NCBI GenBank assembly: GCA_944470555.2
Contig: OX104127.1
Location: 97,550,708 to 97,614,707, forward strand
Direction: 5' to 3'
Source: Heterobilharzia americana
Taxonomy: Eukaryota; Platyhelminthes; Trematoda; Strigeidida; Schistosomatidae
Length of the DNA stretch: 64,000 nt
Below, piece after piece: positions 1-11,830 of this stretch (position 1 is its first letter; the number at the start of each line of letters is the position of its first letter). A model generated the notes under the pieces. It saw only the letters and a list, made by a program, of their open reading frames with translations, was not told where the DNA came from and did no database searches. The translations under genes were made by a program, and so were the position numbers.

Positions 1-2240
1 AGCTACGTGGGTTGCCACCTAGTGACATACTCGTGTGTACAGTCTAGTTCTACAAAGTGTCAGTCATAGCTTGAATAGATTGTCGATCTGGTATCTGACT
101 GCAAGAACGAGAGATATATATTCTATTTACTGTAAGAACATTTTCCTCAAAGTTGTAGAGATGCCTTTCTGATGAGTCGTAACAAGCACGAAGCTTAGGT
201 TCAGGACTTCCTACAGATTGGTCCCAAACATCTAACAGTTGAGACACTTCAAAAATATGTGTTTACAACAGTGAACTTAGTTAACAGCAGACAATATCCA
301 ACCCGAAACTTTTAGGCTTTGCATAGCACACCTTATGCTTCCCATAAAAAATTCAATGGTCACTTCAGTTTTGTATCTGTAAAATGGGTATAACTTTTGA
401 ACACGTCTTGCAAATATTCTTCTCCAATACAAATTGAAAATTACTTCACGTTTAGAAATGAATACCCCTGGACCTGATTTATTTATAATTTGGAATTTTC
501 ACAGGATTTATGATGGAATTAATTGTTATGAAATTTAAGAGATAAAAATACAAACAGACTCATTCGTATGAAGCAAAAATGTATCAGGTTATAAATCATA
601 CCACTCACTTAAAGTTGTCGTAAATAGATCGGTTACGTATGTGTAGACACCGGACACTTTGGTAGAGTTTTCTTCCATACTAGATTAGTCTACTTGATTC
701 GGCATATAACAACATGGTTTTGTTTACTTGATTACAATAAGAACAAAACTGGCTGCACATTATCATTGTAAAGTGAGCACACAACTTTTAAACTTCTATT
801 TTTCCTAGTCTTACAGTTCCCTTATTCTTTAATGGTTGGTAGTAGTGGATAATGTTTTGACTGCAATTTATTGGGTATAATTATATCAATTTGATTTGAT
901 TATGAGAAACAAATTGTGTTCGGTAAGATATCTAATTAGTTAGATGTGTCACAGTGTGCTACATCCAATAGACTAAACTAACTGGAACAAATCTTCGTTT
1001 TCAACTTGTAAGAAGACCAAAACAAGGCATCAGTAATCATTTGAATTCCTTATTTTGTACAGAAAGCAACTTTTTACTTCCGTAACTTATCGTTACACAA
1101 ATCGTTCTGCTAGCAAGTTTGTTGAAACTAACAGTTCAGTATTTCTCAGCGTAAATATGAAATTAATACATATCTAATAAAATGGCCACTACTTCATTGT
1201 TTTTTTTCGAAGCTACACATTTTTTATCTTTAGGGAGATTATGGTATTAAATATGATTAAATTATCATTCATAAAAACTTAGGTGAAAAGATTTTCCATA
1301 ACTATTCATAGTCTAAAGCATATATGGTAATATTTAGTACAGCTAAGAATATATATCCAAGGTGTAATACATAACACTATGTAAGTTTATTGCATTTTCA
1401 TCGTATCTGGCAGTTGAAATGATTGTGAAGCTGACTCATTTATTAGATTAACAAAAAGGAGGATTCTAAAAGACTGTCTTTATTAACAGATGACGCTGGT
1501 GACATTACGCAATAAGTTAAATCAGTTATTTTAATCATATCCATATATAAAAAAATCAGTCACAAAATCATAAAAGGGTACATTTCGAAATGCTTATCAA
1601 AGTCTGGTGACCGGATAACCTGCAAAGCTCAGTGATATGCACTTCTAATGAGGTAGAAAGTGACGTAGTTTCATTTTCACCAACAAAACTGAGCATTATC
1701 ATTGTTCTGTTCATTCTGTTACATATCTAATGTTGAACAGAGGGGTGATTCCAGAGCGATACTAACAAACTCCCTAAAGAATTTATTACTGAAAAAATGG
1801 AGACGGAATACCACCATTTCACTTTACTGCTGCATTTGGACTAATGCTTCGTTCAATAAATTCTTTACTTATTAATATTGCGCCACCTTAAATTTAATTT
1901 AAGATTACTGAAGTATTTGCTTACAAAGCTCTTATCGACATCAGGTTTTTGAAGTAGTTTTCATCACAGAATGAACCCGGTAAAAATATTAAATGAAAAA
2001 TGTATACTTTCAGATGGGTTAACCATTAAAAATCCCAGTTAAGCTGGAAAAATGTTAATCAGGTGATCTTGCCGTCGATCCCTCTGTAATTCTTGTGCTT
2101 GTGTTTCCACCTTGATCCACCATTCTCAACTGTAGAATTTAGTTCATCATTTAACGTTATTCAGTATTATAATTTATTTCAAACCTACAGCCCTGTCTTC
2201 ACCAGGAAGATTGTATAGGTTAATTTATGAGTAAAACGTG
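1..2240. other. AT-rich DNA, no gene seen
   Basis: Only short frames typical of AT-rich non-coding DNA are present and I see no codon pattern, splice-bounded exon or recognised repeat that I trust. A weak hammerhead-like string near 165-215 is listed among the findings. Probably intergenic or intronic. Confidence 0.5.
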
Positions 2241-2244
2241 GTCA

Positions 2245-2340
2245 CATGCATATGGACGGTAACTTCTGTCCGAAACGTTACCCAGTAAATAATACTGTTT
2301 CCCTGCATAACACATGTAAAAAACAGATTAAAATTAGATT
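2245..2340 (+). mobile_element. PLE (family A) terminal block, fragment
   Basis: This block has the same order of elements as the 3' end of the nested PLE at 51.74-53.96 kb (there on the minus strand): a GGAC...GTCC hairpin, then CGAAACGTTA, CCAGTAAAT, a TACTGTTTC-like string and a terminal AAACAGATTAAAAT-like end. No coding part is attached. It is a solo piece of the PLE terminal repeat. Similarity was judged by eye against copies at 12.25, 42.5, 46.98 and 51.78 kb. Confidence 0.55.
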
Positions 2341-2613
2341 GCATAAGTCTTTCATTTATAAATTTGGGACTATGTGTGCAGGAGGAAACGTCTGCTTACA
2401 TAGGGAGAATGCTTGATTTTTTTATTTTATAAACCCATCAATAGGACTTTTAAAGTCGTTAGTATTACAAAAGCTTAACTCACTGGGGAAAAAGTAGCCG
2501 AACAAAAAATTCTCCGTGAAAATAATTAGAGGCTTTAAGAAATGTACTTTTCACTGAAATGAGCAACTGTAGGCACCTCATACCGATCAGCAATGTTCGT
2601 GGCCCAGATGCAG

Positions 2614-2616
<3 letters not shown>

Positions 2617-2660
<44 letters not shown>
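2617..2660. repeat. (TA)n microsatellite
   Basis: Uninterrupted alternating TA of about 44 bases, bounded by GTG on the left and CAC on the right, so the whole block is a perfect palindrome able to extrude as a hairpin. Confidence 0.95.
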
Positions 2661-2663
<3 letters not shown>

Positions 2664-2664
2664 A

Positions 2665-3845
2665 AGAATACAGCAGTCACTTATTGAATGGTACGCGTGC
2701 ATCATCAGAGCTGTTTGCACGATTCAAATTAAACAGTACCAGTAGAGTGAGATGCAAAGAGCTTGGTAAGGGGATATTGGTAGGCAGACGCGAAAAGTGA
2801 TCGCTGATTGGTATATGATAAATGTCAAGGAAATAAGAAAAGGAACTAGACTTCTGTTGGTGATAACAGTAAAGCGATTATTTATAATAAAACTGAACAA
2901 AGGAAATTAAACAACGAGGGCTAAGGCCATGACAAGATAATAAACTGAAAATACTTCTTCTGTACGTGGAAATCAGGTCTGATCTAATGCACTATTAGTA
3001 CGTTTGTTTGTCCACAAGGTTCAAATAAAAAAAATTTTTAGCGACCTCATATAACTCTGTAGATAATATTTAAAGAGGACTCCCTTTCCAATCAGTAACC
3101 ATGGGGATAATATTCGGAGATGGTTTTTGAAACTACTTGCTTAATATGGCCTACACAACTAGCTCTTTGGGAGCAAGGAAACGTGTAGGTACAAGCTAAA
3201 GTGGTTCAAGCCCGCAATTCGTTCTTAACCCAAAATGAAATCACTCATGAATTAAAGCAGCTCAGTTGCATATTACCAGAGAAAAATGTCCTTCTCATTG
3301 ATTTGGAGAGACGATTCTTCCCAACGTCAGAGGCCGTATCATCTTTAAAATCAGCATTCATACTTGCTTTGTATTCTATTTGGATCCCAAGCTTTTACAA
3401 AAATAAATCTAAATGAATATCAGTTTTGTTTCAGTATTTATAAGTGTGTACGACACATCGTTGATTGTATCTTTTGCGCAATTTCTTCTGATTTTTATTA
3501 TCAAAAATCAGACTTTTCTTTTTGCTGAGCAAACAGCAGCTTTAGAAAATAGTATATTTTTCATTTTTTATTGGCAACCTGTAAATCGATACCTATAGGC
3601 AGAGATTCAGTCTCCGTTTCACTAAATCATCCATAAAATGAAATCCCAAGTTAGCTTTGAAATCTTTCATTTGTTCTTTATCACAACGATATCGATGTAG
3701 TATTAGTTGAAAGTGAAATGCATGCTTGCCAACAAGTGCGATATATTGAATTTTATGCAAAACTGATCGTGGGGTGCAGAAATAAGAATAGGAAATATTT
3801 TGATAACCATGTTGTCTCTCTCATGATCTAAAATGAGTCTTAATC
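2665..3845. other. AT-rich DNA, no gene assigned
   Basis: Contains an open stretch at 3201-3416 (+) with fairly protein-like composition but no ATG and no convincing splice sites. It is recorded among the rejected items. The remainder shows nothing recognisable. Confidence 0.4.
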
Positions 3846-3849
3846 AACA

Positions 3850-4270
3850 TTTAAAGCAGCTGGTCCCTTTGATAAATTTAAACAGCAGAAGATAAAGAAT
3901 TTCTGAAACGTGATGTATTAGAGATACAATCTGATCACACATGAACTTGTCGAACTATTTATCTGAAAATTAACGAAAAGGGTCAATGCAGTTAATAGGA
4001 AACATATAAACAGGAAGGGGAGAGAAAAAAATGACTTTACTCGGTTTGAAAATTAAAATCAATACTACCAAATTAAGTTCAACATGAGTACAAATTGCTT
4101 TTGTATACATGAAGAGAGTTTGAATTCGCCGATGACAAGAGCTTCAATAAATTTAAGCGCTTGGCCCTGACCCTTTTATGTAGTACTTTAAAAGCAGTTT
4201 TCATGTCTACTCTTTGTTAGTTTCTAGTATATGTTTAGCAATAGATGAAGATGGACGTTTGTTATCTGCA
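3850..4270 (-). mobile_element. PLE (family B) 3' end, left arm of quasi-palindrome
   Basis: The reverse complement of this stretch matches 4320-4770 over nearly its whole length. Shared landmarks include AGTTAATAGGAAACAT, AAAATTAAAATCAATACTAC and TAGTACTTTAAAA. Read on the minus strand it runs from a degraded GIY-YIG C-terminus into the 3' untranslated part, towards lower coordinates. The two 5'-truncated ends face each other across about 50 bases. Paired, inverted, 5'-truncated copies are a known habit of Penelope-like elements. Confidence 0.65.
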
Positions 4271-4319
4271 CTTATCGGATCTGCTAAGGATGGTTAAACA
4301 TGTATATAAGTAGCTTCAG

Positions 4320-4770
4320 TAACAAATGATCTCAACAGATCTGATAAGTGCAGGTGACAAACATCCATCTTCGGTTATTGCTAAACATATACTAGACATG
4401 AAAACTGTTTTTAAAGTACTACATAAACGTGGTCAGAGTCGAGTTTTTAAATTTAATGAAGCTCTGGCTATCCGTAAATTCAAACTCGCTTTATGTATAC
4501 GAAAACAATTGGTATCCACGTTGAACCTAATTTGGTAGTATTGATTTTAATTTTCATAGCAAGGGTAACGTGATTAAGATTTCGTTGTTTTTTCTCCGCC
4601 CATCCTATTCCTATGTTTCCTATTAACTTCATTGGCTCTTTTTGTAAATCTTCATATAAATAGTTCGACAAGTTCATGTGTGATAAGATTGTTCGAAATG
4701 TAAAGCTCTAAAACATCACACGTTTCAAATAATCTTCATCTTCCCATTACGCTGTTTAAATTTTTCAGCA
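4320..4770 (+). mobile_element. PLE (family B) 3' end, right arm of quasi-palindrome
   Basis: Mirror partner of 3850-4270. The coding part (see 4326-4538) is followed by about 230 bases of 3' sequence, whose relatives also occur on the minus strand at 28.69-28.80 kb and 42.99-43.24 kb. The arms differ by scattered substitutions and small indels, so the palindrome is old rather than newly formed. Confidence 0.65.
4326..4538 (+). pseudogene. PLE GIY-YIG nuclease C-terminus, fragment
   Basis: The 70-residue open stretch ends with the pattern usual for the C-terminal end of schistosome PLE proteins: an EALAIRKFK motif at about residues 45-53, then LCIRKQLV. The upstream part, SSVIAKHIL, resembles the helix after the GIY-YIG core. 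The catalytic YIG region itself is missing, so this is only the tail of a 5'-truncated copy. Family B copies at 41.6, 44.7 and 28.8 kb show the same EAL/KPxLCxQK signature. It is not a functional gene. Confidence 0.6.
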
Positions 4771-4934
4771 TTATTTGATAGACGGCAATGAAAACATGCT
4801 CAAGTAACATGCAGGAAGCTAAATATAAATGTAGTGTAAACGGCTCTGGAAAGAAATACTGTTGCACACACATATAACCAATCATCTTTGCAAGTTTGTG
4901 GGTTCTACTGATTCCAAGTTGGTATCTATCGTGA

Positions 4935-5110
4935 ACGTCAGTTGACGGAATACTGGAAACCTGGGACCAATGGGTTGCTGTTTCTTCCTTGTATGTGTAA
5001 CTTAGCATTTCATACCCACTACCACACCCGAAATCGAACCCAGGAGTTTCAGTTTTCGCTTAGAGCAGGTTGAGATCGACCCAATGGACCTGAATCCAAT
5101 AGTCAACATT
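4935..5110 (-). mobile_element. tRNA-headed SINE (family II), decayed
   Basis: On the minus strand a box B-like GGGTTCGATTTCG lies at about 5027-5041. It is followed by GGTAGTGGGTATGAAATGCTA, then an AGAAAC string and a CAGGTTTCC-type tail. This is the order seen in the family II SINEs at 21.63 and 40.2 kb. Box A is not clear. Decayed. Confidence 0.45.
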
Positions 5111-5114
5111 TCCC

Positions 5115-5813
5115 TTCTCCTGTCAATTCGCAAGTTCCATCTAATACCATCACCGAGTATTTGCGCTCAGCTGAAATCCCGCTTGCTTCCAGATTTTCAT
5201 TGGCTCTCCAAATGACTTCAATTCATGATCCTAACAAACCAGAAATATATTTAGGTCATTGTTAGGTGCAAACAGTATAGTGTAATTAAATTTATGTAAT
5301 AAAGTCAAAAATGTCTAGTTTTGTGTATTATAATCTAATGATATTTACTCATCTGACCATGAATAATAAACAAATAAACTTCTTGTTTACTTTATGTTCA
5401 AGTTCTTCGAAAAGTGTATTATACTTGAGTCAGAGAAGTATTACTGGTCATTGAGGCAAATTTGGTGACTATTTTGAATATTCTGTCAGCCCTTGTTTTG
5501 TCAAATGATGAACGATTAGGACGGAGTAAACTGCTAAGATATTCAATAACCTCGTGGCGAACTTTGACAACAGTAGATATAAAAATAATATCACTCGCGT
5601 ATTGTATCTAGCTGGTTGTCTTCAACGATTTTATACAGTTTCAGCAACGTCAGAATATCAGAAACATCCGCATCGTATAATCTTCGAGTGTTTCATTAGT
5701 TTACTGACACATGATCATCTTAACTAGGCCATGATAATGTCAAAATGTCGAAAAATATTTAATTTTAGGAATCAGGCATGAAAATAATTATATATTTAAA
5801 CTTTGTTTTTTAG
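5115..5813. other. AT-rich DNA, no gene seen
   Basis: No recognisable repeat or exon. A short open stretch near 5650-5725 (+) after a TTTCAG could be read as an exon but has no usable donor. Confidence 0.4.
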
Positions 5814-6174
5814 GTCATTAAGGGCAAAACTGGATTGCTTATATAATATTTTACATGTTGCATGCCCGTCAAATGCTGTTCGACTAATAATGAATTATTT
5901 CAAGGAAACTCTACCCGACGGTTGTTCATTTAATTATGAGACAAGATTGTCCAAACACTTAGAGTCGGTTCAAATGACTCAATCTATTAATAATGATGAA
6001 AATGCAGATGAACGAATTACACCGAAGCATGATGCTGCAGATAATTCCAAAAGCGTCCAAGCAAGTCCAAGGAAGCTATTAAAAAATCATTCATATTTCA
6101 GAGGCTGTAATTTTCTCACTATAATATTTACAAGTTTTGTGATTAATTTGACTGCATTCTCAACTTTCACGTGA
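5814..6174 (+). CDS. candidate terminal exon, unknown protein
   Basis: A strong acceptor (pyrimidine-rich TTTGTTTTTTAG) at 5802-5813 precedes about 120 open codons that end in TGA at 6172-6174. The peptide is mixed and protein-like at first (LDCLYNILHVACPSNAVRLI, then a Asn/Asp/Lys-rich stretch) and ends in a hydrophobic segment (FLTIIFTSFVINLTAF) that could be a membrane anchor. I recognise no domain. No repeat family in the window matches it, which favours a host exon. Upstream exons were not found. An internal donor cannot be excluded, in which case the hydrophobic tail would be intronic. Confidence 0.3.
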
Positions 6175-6353
6175 TTTATTTTCTATCTTTTATTCCTACT
6201 TAACTTTTTTATTTAAAAGAAGCAAAACTGTCGTTATCTACCTTTTCTTACTTAACTTGTTATTAAATTTCAATTCCTTGAAAAACATTTACGCACTCCC
6301 ACTGAATAAGTCAGTAGCCTAAAGATAAATGTTTAGTTTTGTACATAATTCAG

Positions 6354-6413
6354 TTTGTTTCCGTGGATGATGAGGACATTAGCATAGCAGACAAAGCAAT
6401 AATTCCTTCCAAG
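6354..6413 (+). CDS. candidate 60-nt internal exon, unknown protein
   Basis: Bounded by TAATTCAG on the left and AAG|GTATTT on the right, it encodes 20 residues (FVSVDDEDISIADKAIIPSK) in one frame. The acidic, codon-diverse peptide stands out against AT-rich surroundings. I could not join it in frame with 5814-6174 using an obvious donor, so the two may not belong together. Short exons are common in schistosomes; this is a guess from splice signals. Confidence 0.22.
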
Positions 6414-6569
6414 GTATTTAAGATTTTTATTATGCACATAGATATACTATACTTTTCTTTGTTGGCTACACATCTTTTCGTGAGAATTATTGTACATAAT
6501 TTTATTTTTATTTTCAAAGTAAGAGTAATCTTTCCAAGATCTATGATATACAAGGGTGAGATAAGCTAA

Positions 6570-7555
6570 AATATTAAACCTAATTCATAAGTTTCCATTC
6601 CATTCATAGATTTGTGGTGGATTTGTACATTTCTGCTAACTTGCTTCTAATGTATGTTTATCCACTCTTTTTCTCGTAACGGTTGTCCATAGGTTTAAAC
6701 TGCTTAGATAACAATGGAGTTGCTTCAGATGGCTGGATATTTATCCGCCTACATATTAGTTGGTGTCTTCCATCTGGAACATTACCGCTGACAAATTGTT
6801 CATAAAACGACTAATTTATCAATCTAAAGGTGACTGCTGGAACAGGGATTATACAAGTTAATTTACAGGCCAGACATAACAAAATAGTACAAAATAGTAA
6901 CAAAATACACCCTAGAAACCGCCATTACCAGGATTTGTAAATCACTCCCAATGTAGTGCACAATGCTACTGTAGTCTACATCATCAGAGGTTCTACCCTT
7001 AATAACAGCAACCGGAAATACTAGATTTCAAGCAGCTTTTATCATGACTGCCTTCTGTAATTCAGTTTGACCAAGTTGCATTTATCACTTTAAACAAAGT
7101 ACTATAGACTCATTAGTAGTTTCATTCAATGATTTCCAATTGAGTTAAGTTTCACATAACGCCGTAAGAACAGTGTTATCTAAAACCACAGACCAATATA
7201 CATATACGTAAAGTGTGAAATCACCTAATTTATGGACTAGTGAACTAAACTTACAGTAGATTGAATCCTGACTCCTAAAGAACACGTTATTTCTTATATG
7301 CTGTTTAAGTACTTAAACTAACAATAATTAGAAGGAAGGAAAAATGTGGCTTCGTTGTAATAGTACGTTGAAACGGAGGAATAGAATACTATACTTTTCA
7401 CTCCAAAATGTATTTTTACTCCAGGTTGAGAATTCAGCAGACGTACTTTTACCATAGGGTACAACGGAATACATTTGTTGTATAATTTTCTTGAAATTTA
7501 ATCAAAAATCTATCATTTTTAAACTGTTACTGATTCACAGGGGCTGACTACACTT
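6570..7555. other. AT-rich DNA, no gene seen
   Basis: No exon or recognised repeat. Sequence becomes more GC-rich towards 7.55 kb, where the SR2-like element begins. Confidence 0.4.
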
Positions 7556-8194
7556 CAATTTACTTCACTATGATGTGGGTGTAAAGAGAAAGTAGCACTG
7601 CTTCTAGCTGGATGGTGTGTGGCAGCAGTAAGGTATTTCCCTTCAACGACCAGCAGTGTCACTTTGATGCTGCCTTCCCAAGGAGAAGGGAGATAAGAAA
7701 GGATCGGTCCTAAAAATAGCACACTCCGCCTTCCTCGTGGTATTCCGGTCTTAGAGGCATGGGTTCTGTCTACCTCGTGTTAAAATAACCATATATCAGA
7801 ACAAAATCCCACAAAAGGCTGCTTGTGACAGGTCTCAAGAACATATCCCATGGACTCTGTGGTCATACAAATCTCTTCTCTGATAAGTATATTTAAGAAG
7901 AAATGGTCTTCCACGATGTGGGCAGCCGGGAAGTGTCAACCGCCTGCACACTTCCAGTAGTACACAAGACCCAATCGAACATAACCTTTCCCCCTCAACT
8001 CTGTCTTCTCCTCTGCTTTCACCTTCTGATATTATTATTAAGCCCCTTATACTTTCCCCAAGCTCCCATTCTGTGACCATTTTTAAAGATCAAAGCCATC
8101 GAATCATCATTTCTAACCTCCTAAAACTCAGCTATCATTTTATTATAGCAGCTCTCAAAGTCCAAGCCAGATAGGAAGCATCGCTCAGCAAATC

Positions 8195-9230
8195 GCTGGA
8201 ATACCCAGCCATGGAAGAATGTTTTATTTCTAAAAAACGTATACAGAACTTGAGTGTGGTTATTAAATTGATCTTGCCAGGTCAAAGTAGTGAATCTTTA
8301 AAGGTCACATTAAGAGTATCTGAAGACCCAATGGTTGGTTTCCATTTACTCAACAGTGTAGACGTAGAGTTTAGATGCAGAGCGGAAACTGCCCCTGCTA
8401 ACTGAATACCAATCAACCGCCGACTATGTGCTGTTAGACTGAATGGATCTGTAAAGACTGGGAAGCAACGTGAAACATGGCGATGCTTATTCGTAATCTT
8501 CAACTTCGCACGCACCGATTGCAATTCAGAAGACGCAAAAGATAAGTTCCATGAAAAGCTGTCAAATTTTCTACAGAAGGCGAAACATTCAGATGCAGTC
8601 GTAATGACATGTCATTTTAATGCTCAAGTAGGGGGACTGAGTAAATCAGAATGATATCTCGGGGCTATTTATAGAACTGCATGTCAACGAAGCGACAGCG
8701 ATGATTATCTGTTGCAATTTCGTCCCAACAGTCACCTGTTTCTGGTTAGTACTAACTTTGGGCATGAGAAGAGACATTTTATCACATGGCCCAAGCCGAC
8801 TTCAAACCAACGATGGACACAGACAGATAGATCACACTGCTAGAAGCCATCCCTGGAGCAGATCGGTAAAGGATTGCTGCTCTTACCAGAGTACAAGTTT
8901 GGACTCCTATCACGTGCTAGTACGAGCTTGTGCATGTCTACTTCTTAGCGGTCACACGGAACAGGCAATAATAAACCCTGTGTGTTGTCTATTGGAAGAC
9001 GAGAAAGTTAAGAATGGATTTCGGTAAGAGGCAGCTAAGCATTTATCTGAACATGACAGCAATGCTCATCCTGAGAAAACCTGGCGTGATGTTAAATCTT
9101 GTGTAGAAACAATGGCGGAGACAATCGACAACCTACACCCGAAGGTTAACAAACGTCACTGGATTTCTGAGACGTCATCCTCAATGACTGATTCTAGTTT
9201 CCTCTGACTGCGACGAAAAGTGAAAGCAGC
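8195..9230 (+). pseudogene. APE endonuclease part of SR2-like element
   Basis: Across frames one can read RRLCAVRLNG and CLFVI (8415-8500), the helix KFHEKLSNFLQKAKHSDAVV (8545-8605) and then MTCHFNAQVGGLS, which replaces the expected GDFNAQVG metal-binding motif. Next come FLVSTNFGH (8740-8765), RWTQIDH (8813-8833), SLDSYHVLVRACACLLLSG (8900-8955; usually SDHALVR) and LLEDEKVKN (8990-9015). The key Asp of GDFN has become Cys-His, and the SDH motif reads SYH. Frameshifts and stops separate nearly every block. Confidence 0.6.
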
Positions 9231-10650
9231 TCAAACATAAGTTGATCAAGAGCTTTTGCAGTGACGGGTGATGAAAGCGAGAGGGGGCCACTGTGTTGGT
9301 AAACACTCAGGAACTAGAAGGGCTTATTAGGGATACCATCAAGAAGATGAAGGTCAGTGAAGCCATTGCAAAAAACAAAGGAACGCTGATAACCTCCTAG
9401 GATAAGTAGATAGAAAGTTAGGCAGAACGTGCTGAAGCATAGTTCAACGGTCTCTTAGTAACGCTTCAGTTGCCCAATAACCGGTCTGAACCTGAATGGG
9501 ACGCAGATGTCGTTACTCTAACTCTCCATGAAGTTCAGAAAGCTGTGCTGAACCCGAAATGATTCAAAGTACCAGGATCTGACGATTTGCCACCTGATGT
9601 TTTCAAGGATGGAGCCAGGAAACTGCTAATTAGTGACCGAGGTACAAGGCAGTATTTAGAAATCAGAGGTAGTGCCGTCAGAATGATCTGCTTCACTGAC
9701 CATCTCAGTCTATAAGAGGCGAATAAATTTCACTAACATTGTGTTCAAGATCTTAGGATCTATAATTATCCGATGCCAAACTTGAGTTCGAGAACAGAAA
9801 ACGCGAGAAAACCATGCGGGCTTCAGACTTGCTCAAGTGTGCAGCGATCATATTTTTACCCTTTCGAGAGGTCCTGTAAGACAGACATACCTACCTAACA
9901 GTGGCCGACACTTGCCATATTTCTTGACCTGAAGGTGGCATTTGACCGTGTTGACCGTAAGGTGTTGCGGTAGTCCCTGACCATGATGGATTACTCAGAA
10001 AGTATTTAACACTAATTAGACCTCTCCACTTGAATACACGCAGGCGTGTAAAGACTTATCGAGAGTTTTCATCAGAAATGATGATAACTGGTGGTGTTCG
10101 CAAAGGAGTCCACTGTCCCCGTTCCCACTCAACTTCGTCAAAGACTTACTAATGGACGTAATCTTAAGTACATCTGACTTCAAAGGGATGGATTTACTGC
10201 TTGCAAGACATCTGGTTGACTTGGAGTGTGCAGATGATATTGTCGCGATAGATGAAAACCCGGATGCAATGCAGAGTCTTCTGGATATGTTGAGCAGAAA
10301 TTTGAGTATGTTTGGCATTTGTTCCACTGGCACCCGTCTAACATGAGATGATCTTGCAGGACTGGTCTGCTGCAAGTACTCCCAGTTCACTGGTAGGGAG
10401 TGAAGTGGTTGAATGTGTAGACAACTTCACTTGCATCAGCCCTCCAAACGGGCTGGCTGCTGACGAAATCACAGCCTGGACACAGAAGACACGTTTGGCA
10501 TTTGCCAACTTGCGTCACATGGGGCTCAGGAGAGATATTCGACTATACATCGAAAAACAAATATACTGTGTCGCAATCTATTCTGTCTTGTGAGACACAG
10601 CCGTTAAAAGTAGAAGACATGAAGAGGCTGGAGGATTTCGATCATAAAGT
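9230..10650 (+). pseudogene. reverse transcriptase part of SR2-like element
   Basis: Readable blocks in order: KFKVPGSDDLPPDVFKDG (9560-9612, usual form GPDGLPPEVFK), LDLKVAFDRVDRKVL (motif A, about 9925-9965), GVRKGVHCP (about 10095, usual GVRQGCPLS), LVDLECADDIVAID (motif C with intact ADD, 10214-10254), SRNLSMFGI (10290-10318), and ANLRHMGLRRDIRLYI followed by PLKVEDMKRLEDFDHKV up to 10650. Multiple frameshifts and stops break the reading frame. The C-terminal basic tail is missing, because the element runs directly into an (AAT)n tract after FDHKV. Confidence 0.65.
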
Positions 10651-10661
10651 CTTTGTAGCAT

Positions 10662-10702
10662 TGCTAATAATAATAATAATAATAACAATAATAATAATAA
10701 TT
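10662..10702. repeat. (AAT)n tract at the 3' end of the SR2-like element
   Basis: Thirteen or so AAT units with one AAC interruption. Such A/T trinucleotide tails are typical 3' ends of RTE-type elements. The tract cuts into the coding region, so it may have replaced the true 3' end by recombination. Confidence 0.85.
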
Positions 10703-10954
10703 CACCTCATTCCAAACAATTTGTGGTACAATTTGGGATTATCAGCAAGATATATTGCCACAACAACAACATTTCGAATTGTTTTATCATAAAAATTTAA
10801 GTTATGTAAAGAAGATTAAAAACGAGGAAATTTTACATTGTTAGTTAAATTATAGAAATGTGATTTTTAACTACTACAAAGTTGATGTGTGATTTCTGTT
10901 CTAACACGTGTCCTCACAAAATACCCTTGCTAGGTACGGTAAAGTCGAATTCTT

Positions 10955-11830
10955 ATACTTAGCTGTACAAGCATGCAGTCTTATGCAGTTTCACCTTGTC
11001 CTCCCTGAGGAGATACACGGAGAGAACTGTGAATGAATTGGATGCTCAGTGTCAGTTAAAATTTCTGCAGCTTGTTGCTTGTTACATTTTAAATGTCTAT
11101 CAACTACAGTGTTAATCAGTTGGGCCAGATGCACACCACTCACCCTGTTGATGGCTTTGAATGCCCTACGAAATATAACATAATCCTCTTTAGAAGATTA
11201 GGAAAGATCAATGGGGAACAACAGAGAAGAACATATCAAATGAAGGAATTAATAAATTGTAAAAGAAGAGGTTGAGTTATACCAGAGAGCCTCAGTTTCT
11301 TTATAAGTTAAACGAAAGATTTTTTTACAAGTTAACAAAATATGAGACGACCAACAAAGGTCAGAAGCAAAACTTAACACAAGATAGTTAACACTTGATC
11401 TACTTTCTGCACAAATACCATCAATGCAACAGGCGTCATGAGATTTAAGTAGCTAACACAAGTCTTGTCTACTCTTAAGGCTAAAATTAACAGTCTGACA
11501 TTTAGAAGCGTTTAACTTGAAACCATTTGAGAGAGACTATTGGCCAACTACAGAGAAGAATTCATTTAGTTTAAAGCAATCTAAGTGAGAGTTAAATGGA
11601 ATAAACACCGTCAGGTCATTAACATACTTAATAAAATTAATTTAAACAGAATAAGGTTAATCGTTCAAAAATAACAAATTGAAGAGCAGAAAGTACAGCA
11701 TCTTGAGGCACACAAGCTTCAGTAAGCGATGAAGTCGAGCGCTTCCCTTAAAAGACAGTGTACTGCTTTTTTTCAGCAAAATAAGAATACAGTCACTTCG
11801 TAACCCATGGCTCAGTATGAACTATGGTAA
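10955..11830 (-). pseudogene. CR1/Jockey-like RT C-terminal half, relic
   Basis: On the minus strand, reading from 11.83 kb down, one finds SSLTEACVPQDAVLSALQF (usual PQGSVLSPLLF), then KYVNDLTVFIPFNSHLDCF (motif C, with Asn replacing the first catalytic Asp of YVDD), FKLNASKCQTVNFS, SSVNYLVLSFASDLCWSSHI (usual YLGLxFxxDLxW) and AFKAINRVSGVHLAQLI followed by CNKQQAAEIL. This order is that of the RT domain and thumb of CR1/Jockey-type non-LTR retrotransposons such as schistosome SR1. The frame changes repeatedly. The N-terminal endonuclease is absent (5' truncated). Confidence 0.6.

Larger units (their letters stand above)
7560..10660 (+). mobile_element. SR2-like (RTE clade) non-LTR retrotransposon, relic
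   Basis: A GC-richer block with a 5' untranslated part (about 7.56-8.2 kb), an APE-type endonuclease remnant and a reverse transcriptase remnant, all on the plus strand but spread over all frames by indels and stops. The order EN, linker, RT, and the peptides below, match the RTE-type element known in schistosomes as SR2. It belongs to a different family from the RTE copies at 16, 25, 33, 48, 51 and 60 kb. The 3' end is a trinucleotide run, usual for RTE elements. Long dead. Confidence 0.6.

Noticed and set aside
3201..3416. Open stretch (+) reading ARNSFLTQNEITHELKQLSC and so on as a possible exon
   Set aside because: No ATG, weak acceptor and donor, no recognised domain; kept only as a note.
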